A DNA stretch of 64,000 nucleotides, taken from the NCBI GenBank assembly GCA_964401935.1, contig CAYOAL010000025.1, positions 1-64,000 of the forward strand, given 5' to 3'. A program made the translations under genes and the position numbers. Below are positions 1 to 8,724 of the stretch, in pieces (the stretch's first letter is position 1; every line of letters begins with the position of its first letter). Below the pieces are notes generated by a model. That model was not told the DNA's origin and searched no databases. It worked only from the letters and a program-made list of their open reading frames with translations. Origin of the DNA: JAPYTK01 sp964401935. GTDB taxonomy: Bacteria; Myxococcota_A; Polyangia; Polyangiales; Polyangiaceae.

Positions 1-464
1 ACGGCTCCTGCGCGCGGCGGGGTGGGGGTGGGCTGCGCCGAGAGGCGATGGGGCGAGGTTTGATATGTGCCCAAACTAGTGGGGGGCGGGGGTTGGGGAG
101 GGGTGTTGGTGCTCTCGGGGTGGCGAAGGGCCCGCCGTGCTCGGAGCCGTCGAGGTCAGGCCGTGCTCGCCGTGCTCGTCACGCCTTGGGAGTTGAGCCG
201 TGAGGCGCTCGCGTGCTTCGAGGTGGCGGCCCCGCTCTGGCACCTTCCCGAGCTCGACGAGGCGCTGCGCGATCGCTTCGGTCACGTGCTCGGCACGTTG
301 GTGCGCCTGGTTGGCGGCGACTGACGCGCGGAGAGGGAGCTGGAGCCCGCGACGAGCGGGTCCTGCCGCGAGGGGGAGGGGGAGGAGCTCCCGCCTCGTC
401 GTGTCCGCCGCCACGGGCTTGTTGGGGGGCGCGATGGAGTGTCAGGGGGCGTCTGCTCCTTGTT
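1..464. other. No confident gene
   Basis: This 464-base stretch downstream of the helical-repeat gene holds no ORF that I can defend. A plus-strand ORF at 67-324 (85 aa) has GC-rich third positions and a plausible C-terminal helix (residues about 45-82), but its first 30 residues are Gly/Arg low complexity. A minus-strand ORF at 76-414 overlaps it and is equally plausible by composition. At most one can be real, and neither has a clear ribosome binding site. Confidence 0.4.
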
Positions 465-1310
465 TCAGGAGGAGTGGGCCCTCGCGTGAGGCGCAGCGTC
501 CTCGGTCGCCAGCTGGGGCCTTGCACCTCGTTCGAGCGCCTGGATGGCGGCGCGGTGATCGGCGAGCTTTACCTGGAGCTCGGCGCGCACACTCGGGTCA
601 CGGCTCGCCTGCGCGTCCCATGCGTCCTCGATGGCGGCGAGGGTCTCGTGATCCACGCCGCACAGCGCCATGGCCTGCGCCGCCGCGTGGGGCACCTCGG
701 CCACGAGCTGCGTCAGCGCGGCGTAGAGATCCAGATCGAGCTCGATGGGGAGTCGCCCTTCGCCGTCGCGCGCTCGGAGCGCATCGAGGTGGCTCGCGGG
801 GGTGGCGGGCGTGGCCGGCTGCGGGCTCCAGGGGAACGCGGTGAGCCGCAGCGGCTCGAGCTCGAGCGCGTCGAGGGGGGAGGTGCTGCCAGCGAGCTCG
901 CGCAGCTTCGCCGCGACCGCCTCGTCGGCCGCGGCGCGGCGCAGCCACCGCCGTCCGAGGCGGTTGATGTCGTTCAGCGTCAAGCCGAGGCCAGCCACCG
1001 TCGCGGTGGGGTTCGCGGTGGTCACCCACATCGTCAAGAGGGCCGACCACGCCCCCGGATCGTCGTCGAGGGGCGTGATCCGACGCGCGAGGCAGTCTTC
1101 GGCGAGGGCGCGAAGCTCGAGGTGCCGAAGCATGAGCCCTGGGTGCTCCGCGAGCACCTGGCGAAAGGCGCGCTCGGCGCTCCGCCATGCGTCCTCCGCA
1201 AGGTGCTCCTGGGCGAGCACCGGCGCGAGCTCGAAGCCATCGTCGAGCGCGGCGACGACGCCGGAATATTGCTCGAGGGACACGCCGTGGAGCTCCGGAG
1301 ACGGTGGCAC
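465..1310 (-). CDS. Helical-repeat hypothetical protein beside the T6SS spike island
   Basis: The product is 281 aa, soluble, without signal peptide or membrane segment. It contains three rough copies of an alpha-helical unit (about residues 8-70, 88-135 and 175-245). The clearest copy runs from a Leu-Tyr-rich helix through a Cys-Gly-Val turn to a Trp-containing helix and then a Asp-Pro step. I know similar helical units from myxobacterial proteins encoded beside vgrG genes, so an adaptor, chaperone or immunity-like role for the neighbouring spike cargo is possible, but that is inference. The start is a GTG at 1310. Directly upstream lie 54-bp tandem repeats. No catalytic motif is visible. 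Confidence 0.75.
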   Translation of the reverse strand: MPPSPELHGVSLEQYSGVVAALDDGFELAPVLAQEHLAEDAWRSAERAFRQVLAEHPGLMLRHLELRALAEDCLARRITPLDDDPGAWSALLTMWVTTANPTATVAGLGLTLNDINRLGRRWLRRAAADEAVAAKLRELAGSTSPLDALELEPLRLTAFPWSPQPATPATPASHLDALRARDGEGRLPIELDLDLYAALTQLVAEVPHAAAQAMALCGVDHETLAAIEDAWDAQASRDPSVRAELQVKLADHRAAIQALERGARPQLATEDAAPHARAHSS

Positions 1311-1319
1311 TGCCCGAGC

Positions 1320-1470
1320 TTACTCCGACCCGCCGGCCGTGTCGCGCCGAGGGGCGCTCGCACCCGCCCGAGCGTGCTCCGACGTGTTGGCCGTGTCGCG
1401 CCGAGGGGCGCTCGCACCCGCCCGCGCGTGCTCCGACGCGGTGCGGCCGTGTCGCGCCGCCGGGCGCGCG
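1320..1470. repeat. 54-bp tandem repeat, about 2.8 copies
   Basis: Copies lie at 1320-1373 and 1374-1427, with a diverging partial copy at 1428-1470. The first two differ at only a handful of positions, concentrated at the unit junction. The unit contains the block CCGTGTCGCGCC followed by GAGGGGCGCTCGCACCCGCC. Because 54 is a multiple of three, every reading frame through the array also repeats with an 18-residue period. The array sits between two divergently oriented genes, where promoters would be expected. Confidence 0.9.
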
Positions 1471-1513
1471 CACCAGTGGTCGCCGCCGCGAGACACGGAT
1501 ATGGTCATGACCT

Positions 1514-2056
1514 ATGTCGCGACGAGACACGGGGCACCGCCTGCAGCCCCTCGTTCGGGCAACCCGTCCGCCGGGACGGCGCAGCAGTAACGACCGGGAC
1601 ACGACCCGGGGCACGACGAACAACGTCGTCGTGCCGGGCTCCGTTCGGCTCGTGTTCGCGCGCGGCCCATACAGCGAGCGCGCGTTCCTCCCCATCGAGG
1701 GGCAGCCGCCGTGCACGTACACCGGCAGCCGCAGCCGGACGTTCACGTTGGAAGCGGACGGGAGCGTCGTGGTGCCCCCGGACGGGACGCTCAGCGCGTT
1801 CGACACGACCTACGCGTATTTCGTCAGCGACCCCGCTACCGAGCCCGCGGAGCGTGTCGCGCGCGAGCAGCTCCACGCGATGGGCACGCAGATCGACGTC
1901 GAGGGCACCGGGAACAACGCCAACGTCGAGATCTTCCAGGCGTCGCGAGAGCTCACGCCGGATGGCTCGATCGGCGCTCAAACCGCCTCGGAGATCCGCG
2001 CGACCCTCGACGCGTTCCTCGAGCGCTACCCCGCGCCCCGGCGGTCTCGGGCATGA
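1514..2056 (+). CDS. Hypothetical protein coupled to the metalloprotease
   Basis: The ORF encodes up to 180 aa. The credible part begins around residue 40 with a beta-rich segment (Val-Arg-Leu-Val-Phe-Ala-Arg-Gly), followed by a Cys-containing stretch and a final amphipathic helix. The first 39 residues are Arg/Thr-rich and look untranslated, so the true start may be the GTG at 1631 (141 aa). Its TGA overlaps the ATG of the next gene as ATGA at 2053-2056, indicating translational coupling. No known family is recognised. The arrangement would suit a carrier, activator or immunity partner of the protease next to it. Confidence 0.6.
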   Translation: MSRRDTGHRLQPLVRATRPPGRRSSNDRDTTRGTTNNVVVPGSVRLVFARGPYSERAFLPIEGQPPCTYTGSRSRTFTLEADGSVVVPPDGTLSAFDTTYAYFVSDPATEPAERVAREQLHAMGTQIDVEGTGNNANVEIFQASRELTPDGSIGAQTASEIRATLDAFLERYPAPRRSRA

Positions 2057-3180
2057 CGGTCATCGCGATCGAGACGACGAGCGCGAGCCACGTCATCCCG
2101 CTCGTCGCCTTCGACACGCTCTCGCGACGCACCGAGATCGCCGCGCTCGACACGCCCCTCATCGACAACACCATGCTCGGACGGTTCCGGGTGGGGATGA
2201 CGTGGGGCTCTCAGATCCGCGTGCAGTTGGTGCGGCAAGGGCTTGGCGAGGATGCTCGACTCACGGCGCGGGCGAAGGAAGGGCACGTGACGGTGGGCGC
2301 CGTCGGTGCTGGCAATTGCGCGCTCACCATCGTCGCCTCCGGGACGGGGCACACCTCGGAGGATCTGTGGGACGCGGTGCAGATCTACTGGCACGACACG
2401 CTCATCGGCGAGCTGGAGGTCTTCGTGATGCGGCTCATCACCGTGCCGGTGAAGGCGTACTTCATCCGCTGCGTGAGCCACGCGCTGAGCTCCATCGAAC
2501 AGCACACGCTCGCCGACTATCCCCTCCGCTTCTCGGCCGTCACGCTCACTACCCCCATCGAGCTCGTGAACCGGATCTGGCGGCCAGCGGGGATCGAGTT
2601 CACGCTGCCGCGCGACGCGGCCGGTCAAAACATGACCTCCTTCGAGGGGGATCTCATCGTCCCTGGCATCCCCGAGTCGGGCGCACGGGTCGACGATCCG
2701 TCCGACGACATCGGTCGGTTCTTCGCGGCGGCCCCCTACGACCCCAACGTCTTGAACCTGTACATGCTCTTTCGCGTCGGCGGCTGGCGCGCCGATCGTC
2801 TGGGGAGCACCTACCCCTTGGAGAATTGGCCGGGCCTCACGGTGCCCAGTGCCTCGCGTCCCTGTGTGATCATCCCCATCTACTACGCGACCGACGGCAA
2901 CCAGTTCCGCGCGATGTGGGGGGCCGATCGGAACAAGCTCGCGCTCGTCCTCGCGCACGAGTTCGGCCACTACCTCGGGCTCCAGCACCCGACCGATCAT
3001 CACGAACGTGACCATCAGCCGCACTTCTCCAAGCGCTTTCTCATGGACAACAACTCGGATGGCAGCTTCCTCATCCCGCTGCGACCGGAGGGGGAGCGCC
3101 TCTACGGCGACGCGAACACGTTCCGTGACGACTCGGTGGAGATGGCGCGGCGCGTCGCGTCCAAGCGATACGGAAAGTAG
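2053..3180 (+). CDS. Metzincin-like zinc metalloprotease, probable T6SS cargo
   Basis: The 375-aa protein carries a perfect extended zinc-binding motif, HEFGHYLGLQH, near residues 305-315. The three His are ligands and the Glu is the general base (H-E-x-x-H-x-x-G-x-x-H, metzincin type). The roughly 180-residue N-terminal half is beta-rich and unrecognised. No signal peptide is visible, which fits delivery by another route. The gene converges on the LysM-vgrG-PAAR unit, so delivery on the VgrG spike is a reasonable inference. The family assignment rests mainly on the motif. The usual downstream Met-turn was not identified with confidence, although a Phe-Leu-Met-Asp segment lies about 30 residues later. 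Confidence 0.85.
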   Translation: MTVIAIETTSASHVIPLVAFDTLSRRTEIAALDTPLIDNTMLGRFRVGMTWGSQIRVQLVRQGLGEDARLTARAKEGHVTVGAVGAGNCALTIVASGTGHTSEDLWDAVQIYWHDTLIGELEVFVMRLITVPVKAYFIRCVSHALSSIEQHTLADYPLRFSAVTLTTPIELVNRIWRPAGIEFTLPRDAAGQNMTSFEGDLIVPGIPESGARVDDPSDDIGRFFAAAPYDPNVLNLYMLFRVGGWRADRLGSTYPLENWPGLTVPSASRPCVIIPIYYATDGNQFRAMWGADRNKLALVLAHEFGHYLGLQHPTDHHERDHQPHFSKRFLMDNNSDGSFLIPLRPEGERLYGDANTFRDDSVEMARRVASKRYGK

Positions 3181-3184
3181 CCAG

Positions 3185-3212
3185 GACCCCGGCGCGCCGC
3201 GGCGCGCGGGTC
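3185..3212. terminator. Hairpin between convergent genes
   Basis: An inverted repeat pairs GACCC-(CG)-GCGCGCC with GGCGCGCGGGTC around a two-base centre, with a 2-nt bulge in one arm. It lies between the metalloprotease stop at 3180 and the stop of the convergent LysM gene at 3211. There is no T tract, so a stem-type bidirectional terminator is inferred only from position and stability. Confidence 0.5.
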
Positions 3213-3885
3213 ACGGCTCTTCGTGGTGTTTGGCCTCGAGCCGCTCGCGAGTCTCCGCGTCGAGCTCACCGGTCACGGCGAGGCCTTCACGCCGCTGGAA
3301 CTGGGCGAGGGCGGCGCGCGTCGCCTCGTCGAGGCGCCCCGACGCGGGACAGGCGATGCCGAGGTTGAACAAGCGCGACTGCGCGCCGCGCACCGTGTCG
3401 ACGGGATCGAGGTGGCCAATCCGCAGCGGGATGACGACGACGCCACCCGCGTCCTCTCCCAGGTCGAGCTCGAGCTTGGCCTCGGTGGCGAGCGCGGAGA
3501 TCTCGTGCTCCAGAAGGCCGTTGTTGGGCAACGTGCTCTCGAAGCGCGCCTCGCCCACCCGCAGCACGTAGGGCTTGCCGGCGAGCGCCTGGCCCGCCGC
3601 GTCTTTCACGACGAGGCGATACGCCACCTTGGGGATGGTGGCCTTGTAGCGCTGCTCCGAGCCCGAGGAGAACTGCAAGACGGGCGGCTCCCGCGCCGGC
3701 ACGTACACGATGTCGCCCGGCGCGAGGACGTGAGGGTTGGGTCGGACACCTCTGAGGGCCGCGTTCCGCTCGTGCTCGTACAGGGCGCGCCAGTCGTCGA
3801 TCCCGTAGGCGGCCGCGATGCTGCGGAAGCACTCTCCGGGGCGCACCCGGTGCATCACCGCCGCGTGGCGCTCGCCGCTCGTCAT
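3211..3885 (-). CDS. LysM / peptidoglycan-binding domain protein of the spike island
   Basis: The 224-aa protein has an N-terminal LysM domain (about residues 12-63, with the typical pattern of a Gly-Glu-x-x-x-x-Ile-Ala start and a Pro-Gly-Asp-x-x-Tyr-Val-Pro end). A beta-sandwich-like middle (75-150) follows, then a C-terminal peptidoglycan-binding_1 domain (about 160-215, with two helices around Thr-Arg-Ala-Ala-Leu-Ala-Gln-Phe-Gln). Proteins of this layout occur next to vgrG genes and as phage tail-associated proteins. The gene starts one base after the vgrG stop codon, so the two are probably co-transcribed and coupled. A role in anchoring cargo or in contacting the cell wall is inferred. 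Confidence 0.85.
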   Translation of the reverse strand: MTSGERHAAVMHRVRPGECFRSIAAAYGIDDWRALYEHERNAALRGVRPNPHVLAPGDIVYVPAREPPVLQFSSGSEQRYKATIPKVAYRLVVKDAAGQALAGKPYVLRVGEARFESTLPNNGLLEHEISALATEAKLELDLGEDAGGVVVIPLRIGHLDPVDTVRGAQSRLFNLGIACPASGRLDEATRAALAQFQRREGLAVTGELDAETRERLEAKHHEEP

Positions 3886-3886
3886 C

Positions 3887-6313
3887 TCAGTCCTCCTCCA
3901 CGACCAACAGATCCGGGAACACGATCTCGCCGGACCCGCTGCGCTCGACGGTGGCCTTGCCCTCGTGGTCGAGGAACCCCATGTGGGCGCTGCCGTCGCT
4001 GAACGTGATCTTGAAGCGCTGGTAGGGGATGGCGTGGTTGTCCTGATCCACGAGCGAGACCACCGTGGTCTCCGGCTCGCTGGTCTCGATGGAGTCGCTC
4101 GCCATGTCCGGTGAGTTCAGCAACACCTGGGTGCCATCGAGCTTCGCCTGGCTCTTCAAGCTCAGGCTCGCGGCGGACGACTTGAGCACGATCGCGTCGT
4201 CCGAGACCACCTGGAACTTCGAGGAGGCCTTCACCTTCACCTCGCCCTCCGCGAGGTGGAGCTGTGTGTCCTGCCCGCGCACCGTGACCGCCCCCGCGCT
4301 GAGGGTGATCTCACTCGAGGTGATGTGGATGAAGCTCTGACCAACGCGCAGCACGATGTCTTGGTCCGACGCGAGCTCGATGGTCTTCAGGGCTTGCACG
4401 TCGACGTTGCCTTCGACCACGAGGGTGGCCGCGCGCTCGGCCTCGGCGCGGCCGACCAACATCGCCGCGCTGCCGGTGACGTCGAGCGCCAGCTCGCCTC
4501 TCACCTCCTCGAGCTTGTCACCGCGCACCCGAGACGACGCGTCCCCCTCCACGTCGGAGCGATGGGAGCCGCGGACGTGTTCGTCGAGATCGCCGGTGAT
4601 GGTGCTGCGTCTCGAGCCATCGAGTTGCTCGAGATCGTCGTCGTGCAAACGCACGATCCGGTTGTCGAACACATCGATGGTCTGCGTGCCCGCGACGTGC
4701 AGCACCTGGGCGTGCGCCACGTGGAGCGTGTCGTCGTGCTCCACGTGGGTCGCGCGATCGTGCTGCACCTCGATCGCGAGATCGCGCTCGGCGCGCAGGA
4801 ACACCTTCTCGCGACCGAGGGCGTCCTCGAACGACAGCTCGTTGAAGCCGCCCTGAGGCGTGCTGTGGGTGCGTAGGCCGGTCTTCGTCTTGTCGTCGGG
4901 TAGCGGGAAAGGCGGCGGTGCCATGCCGTTGTGGAGCTGTCCTACGACCACAGGGTGATCCGGATCCCCACCCACGAAGCCCACGAGCACCTCGTGGCCG
5001 ACGCGCGGGAGGGCGAACCACCCGAACCCAGCGCCGGCCCAACCCTGACTCACCCGCAGCCAACACGAGCTCGCGTCGTCGGTGGCGCCGAAGCGATCCC
5101 AGTGCAACCGGACCTTCACGCGGCCGTGCTCGTCGACGTGGATGTCCTCGCTCCCGGGGCCGGTCACGGTAGCGGTCTCCACGCTGTGGATGCGGGGTCG
5201 CGGCGTGACGCGCGGAGGCCGATAGGTCGGGGTCGCGAAGGTGGCCTGCACCGCGTGGCGCCACTCCCCATCCGCCGCACCGGTGGTCACCGTCTCGAGC
5301 ACCAAGAGCCGCTGCCCATCCACCTCGTGGCGCGGGTGGCCGAGCACGGCGCACGTCATGCCCGGGTGGAGCGCGAACACGTTGGAGGCGAAGTGGACGC
5401 GGTGCGCGTCCGACCGCTGCGCGGCGAGGTGCCGCTCGGCGAGGGTTCCGAGGACGCCGTCTTCGTACTGCGTCTTTCCGCGCGCGTCGGCCACGGGGTG
5501 GGGCGTCGAGGTCGCCTCGAGCGCCACCGACAGGCCGGCCTTCGCTTGGTGGATGAAGCGATCTCCAAAGGCGGGGCCCTCCGCCACCCGACCACCACCG
5601 AGGCTGAACAGGGGCCGCAAGAAGTCTCGCGCCGAGAGCGACACGGAGCGCTCGCGGACGCGGGCCACGCGCTGCAGTGCCGTCGCCCACGGCGTGCCGC
5701 GGTGATCGCTGGGGCTGTCCGAGTAGGGGATGGGGAGACCATCCTCGTTCCCAGGGTGGTCGGTGAGCACGAGCTCGGGGTGGGGGCCGAGCTCCCGCGT
5801 GAAGGTGGCGATGCCGGCCTCCTCGAGCACGCGCTGCAGGAAGTCGAGGTTGCTCTCGTCGTACTGGGTGCGGCACTCGAGCGCCGGGTAGTCGTCACCA
5901 TCGAGGTCGAGGGTGTAGGGGAGACCTGCCGCTTCGAGGATGGCCGTGGCGATCGTCACGGCGCTCTGGCGCTGGTAGACGCGACAGCCCCGCCCGTAGC
6001 CGAGCAGGCCGAGAGGCGACACCAAATCGAGCTCGTAGGTGGTCACCGCGCGCACGTCGCTCTGCTTCAGCGCTATCCGCTCGCACACGCCGCGAAACAT
6101 CACCCCGGGGGCTCCCGCGAGCGCGCTGGGCACCGCGAGCACGAAGGTGGCTGACTCGCCCAGGAAGAGGTCGAGATCCAGATCCGCGTCGGGACAGAGC
6201 GCGACGAGCCTCGCGCGCGCCGGGCGACCGAGCGCTCGCTCGATCCGAAAGCTGCGCACGTCGAAAGGAGTGGGCCTTCGCTCGAACGCGAGCGCCAGGT
6301 TCGGCGGGTTCAT
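3887..6313 (-). CDS. vgrG: Type VI secretion spike protein VgrG
   Basis: The 808-aa protein has the standard VgrG architecture. A gp27-like/phage late-control domain occupies about residues 1-370. A gp5-like OB fold at about 390-465 contains the hallmark D-E-H-G-R-V-K-V start and the conserved G-x-E-V-L-V-x-F-x-G-G-D-P core. A long beta-helix stalk follows (about 480-740). The last 55 residues form a separate beta-rich extension (Val-Asp-x-x-x-x-x-I-P-Y then Asp-Gly-Ser and Phe-Pro-Asp-Leu) of the kind that carries cargo on other spike proteins. The start ATG at 6313 precedes the conserved N-terminus; in-frame sequence further upstream looks non-coding. It is followed by the LysM gene after one base and preceded by the PAAR gene. 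Confidence 0.95.
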   Translation of the reverse strand: MNPPNLALAFERRPTPFDVRSFRIERALGRPARARLVALCPDADLDLDLFLGESATFVLAVPSALAGAPGVMFRGVCERIALKQSDVRAVTTYELDLVSPLGLLGYGRGCRVYQRQSAVTIATAILEAAGLPYTLDLDGDDYPALECRTQYDESNLDFLQRVLEEAGIATFTRELGPHPELVLTDHPGNEDGLPIPYSDSPSDHRGTPWATALQRVARVRERSVSLSARDFLRPLFSLGGGRVAEGPAFGDRFIHQAKAGLSVALEATSTPHPVADARGKTQYEDGVLGTLAERHLAAQRSDAHRVHFASNVFALHPGMTCAVLGHPRHEVDGQRLLVLETVTTGAADGEWRHAVQATFATPTYRPPRVTPRPRIHSVETATVTGPGSEDIHVDEHGRVKVRLHWDRFGATDDASSCWLRVSQGWAGAGFGWFALPRVGHEVLVGFVGGDPDHPVVVGQLHNGMAPPPFPLPDDKTKTGLRTHSTPQGGFNELSFEDALGREKVFLRAERDLAIEVQHDRATHVEHDDTLHVAHAQVLHVAGTQTIDVFDNRIVRLHDDDLEQLDGSRRSTITGDLDEHVRGSHRSDVEGDASSRVRGDKLEEVRGELALDVTGSAAMLVGRAEAERAATLVVEGNVDVQALKTIELASDQDIVLRVGQSFIHITSSEITLSAGAVTVRGQDTQLHLAEGEVKVKASSKFQVVSDDAIVLKSSAASLSLKSQAKLDGTQVLLNSPDMASDSIETSEPETTVVSLVDQDNHAIPYQRFKITFSDGSAHMGFLDHEGKATVERSGSGEIVFPDLLVVEED

Positions 6314-6501
6314 GCCACCGACGCTCGGCGTGTGGATCGAGGTTTCGCGTGGCGCAACGGGGTGCTCCGCCTGTACGCCCAGGCCCAACGCGCCACCAGC
6401 GAAATCGGCTCCCCGGTGGAGCGCTCGGGGAACCGAGCGCTCGGCCGTAGGCGTTGCCGGGGGCGCGTGGTGGATCGCGCGTTCAGTCGGAGAATGCGCG
6501 C

Positions 6502-6894
6502 TCAGCCGGAGAACACCGAGCCACCCGCGATGACGTTCCCGCTGTTCCGGTTCGAGGGGTCGTTGCAGCACTCCACCGGATCCCCCGAGCGCGCCACGGC
6601 GCGGCTGTTCGCGAAGACGGAGTCGCTCCCCTCCGCGACCGTGCCCTCGTTGGCCGGCTCGCGCTGGAACTGTCCCCCAGAGGGGATGTGGGACGGCGTG
6701 TTGTCCGCGCCGCTCCCCACCAACGCGACCGCCTTGTTGTCCACGAAGACCGACGACGCGAGGTCGCGCGAGAGCGGGCCGCGAAAGGTCGACGGGAGCA
6801 TGAGCGGCACCTGCACGCCACCCACGGTCACCAGCACGATGTGCAAGTCGACGCCCACGACCTCGTCGTTCTCCTTGGCCACCGGGCTCGACAT
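6502..6894 (-). CDS. PAAR-repeat T6SS spike tip protein
   Basis: The 130-aa protein is a PAAR-like cone that would cap the VgrG trimer. The C-terminal third shows the classic pattern S-R-A-V-A-R-S-G-D-P-V-E-C followed by G-x-V-I-A-G-G-S. The first half has the matching His-containing strand (Val-Asp-Leu-His-Ile-Val) and a G-S-x-A-x-N-T-P-x-H segment. His and Cys residues of this pattern bind the tip zinc in characterised PAAR proteins. There is no C-terminal toxin extension, so toxicity must reside in separate cargo. The gene is upstream of vgrG by 188 bp on the same strand. Confidence 0.9.
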   Translation of the reverse strand: MSSPVAKENDEVVGVDLHIVLVTVGGVQVPLMLPSTFRGPLSRDLASSVFVDNKAVALVGSGADNTPSHIPSGGQFQREPANEGTVAEGSDSVFANSRAVARSGDPVECCNDPSNRNSGNVIAGGSVFSG

Positions 6895-6927
6895 GACGCT
6901 CAGTGTAGCGCCGCTTGCGCGCGTCGC

Positions 6928-8658
6928 CTAGTCGGGCTCCACCGCTCCGCGGTTGGGCTCGGGCGGCGCCTTCACCCACTGCAGGAACAGATCTTCGAGG
7001 GAGGGTCGTACCAGGCGGCACTCGTGCACGGCGATGTCTGCGGCGAGGAGCCCGCGGAGGAGCGCAGGCACCAGCGCCTCGCCCAACGCGCTCGCGACGT
7101 GGGCCTCGTCGCCCACCACCTCGGCTCGGTGTCCGAGGGCGGCGAGCACCTGCGAGAGCCGCGCCGGTCCCTCCGCAGCGCGGAGCGCGATGGTGGGCGT
7201 GGCCTGGCGCCTCAGCGCCTCGATCGACTCCTGTACCAAGACGCGCCCGTCCTTCATGATCACCACCGAGTCGCACAGCTCCTCGGCCTCATCGAGGTCG
7301 TGGGTGCAGAGCAGGGTGGTGCGGCCCGCCGTCACCTCGCGGAGCAGATCCACCATCTCGCGGGCGGCGACCGGATCGAGCCCCGCCGACGGTTCGTCGA
7401 GGATCAGCAGATCGGGTTGCGACAGGAGCGCGGCGGCGAGGCACAAGCGCCGCTGCCACCCTCCGGAGAGCTTGGCGGTCGGGCGATCGAGGAAGGCGTC
7501 GAGGCCGAGCCGGCGCGCGACTTCGAGGTATCCGTCCGCGCGGTAGAGGTCGCTCACGAGCTCGAGATAGCGCTGCACCGTCATCTCCTCGTACATCCCT
7601 GGCTGTTGCGGCACGATCCCGGTGCGCCGCTTGGCGGCGAGGAACGCCGGCTCGCCGGCTGCTGCGCCGAAGAGCAGGGCGTGGCCACGCGTCGGCGAGA
7701 GGGCGCCGGTGGCGAGGCGGATCGCGGTCGTCTTGCCTGCGCCGTTGGGGCCGAGCAGGCACGCGCGCTCGCCTTTGCGAATCGTGAACGTCACGCCGTC
7801 GAGCGCGACCACGGCGCCGAAGTGCTTCTCCGCCGCGAGCATCTCGAGGGGCTCCCCGCTCGCGGCGCTGGGTCGCGCCGGTGGAGCCGGCGCGAGCGGA
7901 GGGAGCTCGCGCAGACACCAGCGGATGAGCCAGAGGTTGGGAGGCACCGACGCGGCGAGGGCCACCTCGGTGGCGAGGAGCCCGTAGCGCGCGAGCATCC
8001 ACACCACGACCGCGTCGAGGGCCCCGTGCCAGAGCACCGCCGCCCCGAGGAGGGCCAGTCGGCGGCGCGCGACCGCCACCAGCACCAGCGCGCTGGCCGC
8101 CACGTGGAACACCATCGAGATGAGCCGCTCGACGGCGCCGAAGAGCGGGGTGTAGGCCGGCGCGGCCCGGTACGCCGCGAGCTCTGCGCGTGTCGTCTCC
8201 ACCGTCTCGGCGGACAGCCCGAGGTTGTCGATCCCGAGCCGCTCGATGAGCGCCACGTTGTAGAGCCCGAACCCGACGAGCACGCCCACGAGGATCGACT
8301 CGATGCCCCCGTGGCCGGCCCCGAAGGCGAGCCCGTGAGGTCCGCTCCGATCGTCACGCCGCCACCAGCGCAACACCGCGAAGCGCATCAGCTCTTCACA
8401 GAGCCCGGCGCTGAGGCCAAGGGTGAGGGCCGCGAAGAGGAGCGCGTGCTCGGCTCCGACGACGGCCCCCGGCGCGAGCAGCGGCGCGAGCACGTAGCCG
8501 TTGAGGGGGAGGTGGATCGCCTGCGAGGCCACGAAGGTGACGGCGCCGGCCCCGAACACCGACCACGACACGGGCCAACGCCGGCGCAGCCAGAGCGCGA
8601 CCACGAACGGCGCGCCCACGACCACCAAGAGCTGAATCGCTGTGGCGAAGGCTCGCAT
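6928..8658 (-). CDS. Fusion of YhfC-like membrane peptidase and ABC transporter ATPase
   Basis: The 576-aa protein joins two normally separate modules. Residues 1-250 form a membrane domain of about seven helices that resembles YhfC/CAAX-like glutamic-type membrane peptidases: a C-E-E-x-x-R-F motif near residue 86, a G-A-G-H-G-G-I-E-S segment near 113 and a W-H-G-A-L-D-A segment near 210. Residues 265-500 are an ABC ATPase with Walker A GPNGAGKTT (about 300), signature LSGGWQRRL, Walker B LLILDEPSAGLDP (about 419) and H-loop CTHD. The C-terminus resembles CcmA/NatA-type exporters. No separate permease lies next to it. The domain fusion is read directly; a regulated-proteolysis or export role is inference. 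Confidence 0.85.
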   Translation of the reverse strand: MRAFATAIQLLVVVGAPFVVALWLRRRWPVSWSVFGAGAVTFVASQAIHLPLNGYVLAPLLAPGAVVGAEHALLFAALTLGLSAGLCEELMRFAVLRWWRRDDRSGPHGLAFGAGHGGIESILVGVLVGFGLYNVALIERLGIDNLGLSAETVETTRAELAAYRAAPAYTPLFGAVERLISMVFHVAASALVLVAVARRRLALLGAAVLWHGALDAVVVWMLARYGLLATEVALAASVPPNLWLIRWCLRELPPLAPAPPARPSAASGEPLEMLAAEKHFGAVVALDGVTFTIRKGERACLLGPNGAGKTTAIRLATGALSPTRGHALLFGAAAGEPAFLAAKRRTGIVPQQPGMYEEMTVQRYLELVSDLYRADGYLEVARRLGLDAFLDRPTAKLSGGWQRRLCLAAALLSQPDLLILDEPSAGLDPVAAREMVDLLREVTAGRTTLLCTHDLDEAEELCDSVVIMKDGRVLVQESIEALRRQATPTIALRAAEGPARLSQVLAALGHRAEVVGDEAHVASALGEALVPALLRGLLAADIAVHECRLVRPSLEDLFLQWVKAPPEPNRGAVEPD

Positions 8659-8724
8659 GGCGACCGGCGGCGAAGAGGCAGGCGTTGAGGGCGCTCACGC
8701 CGAGCTCCCCCCCCGCCTCGCCGG

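Noticed and set aside
1320..1470. Possible CRISPR array
   Set aside because: Units are adjacent 54-bp tandem copies without unique spacers, and no cas genes are present.
213..3011. A 932-codon plus-strand open frame covering the first 3 kb
   Set aside because: It crosses opposite-strand and in-frame-shifted real genes, is Arg/Ala/Gly-rich and has no domain. High GC content makes such long shadow frames common.
465..6894. A complete type VI secretion system
   Set aside because: Only spike and accessory genes are visible; no tssB, tssC, clpV or baseplate genes are present. The Clp-like triplet at 49-58 kb lacks ClpV features and is far away.
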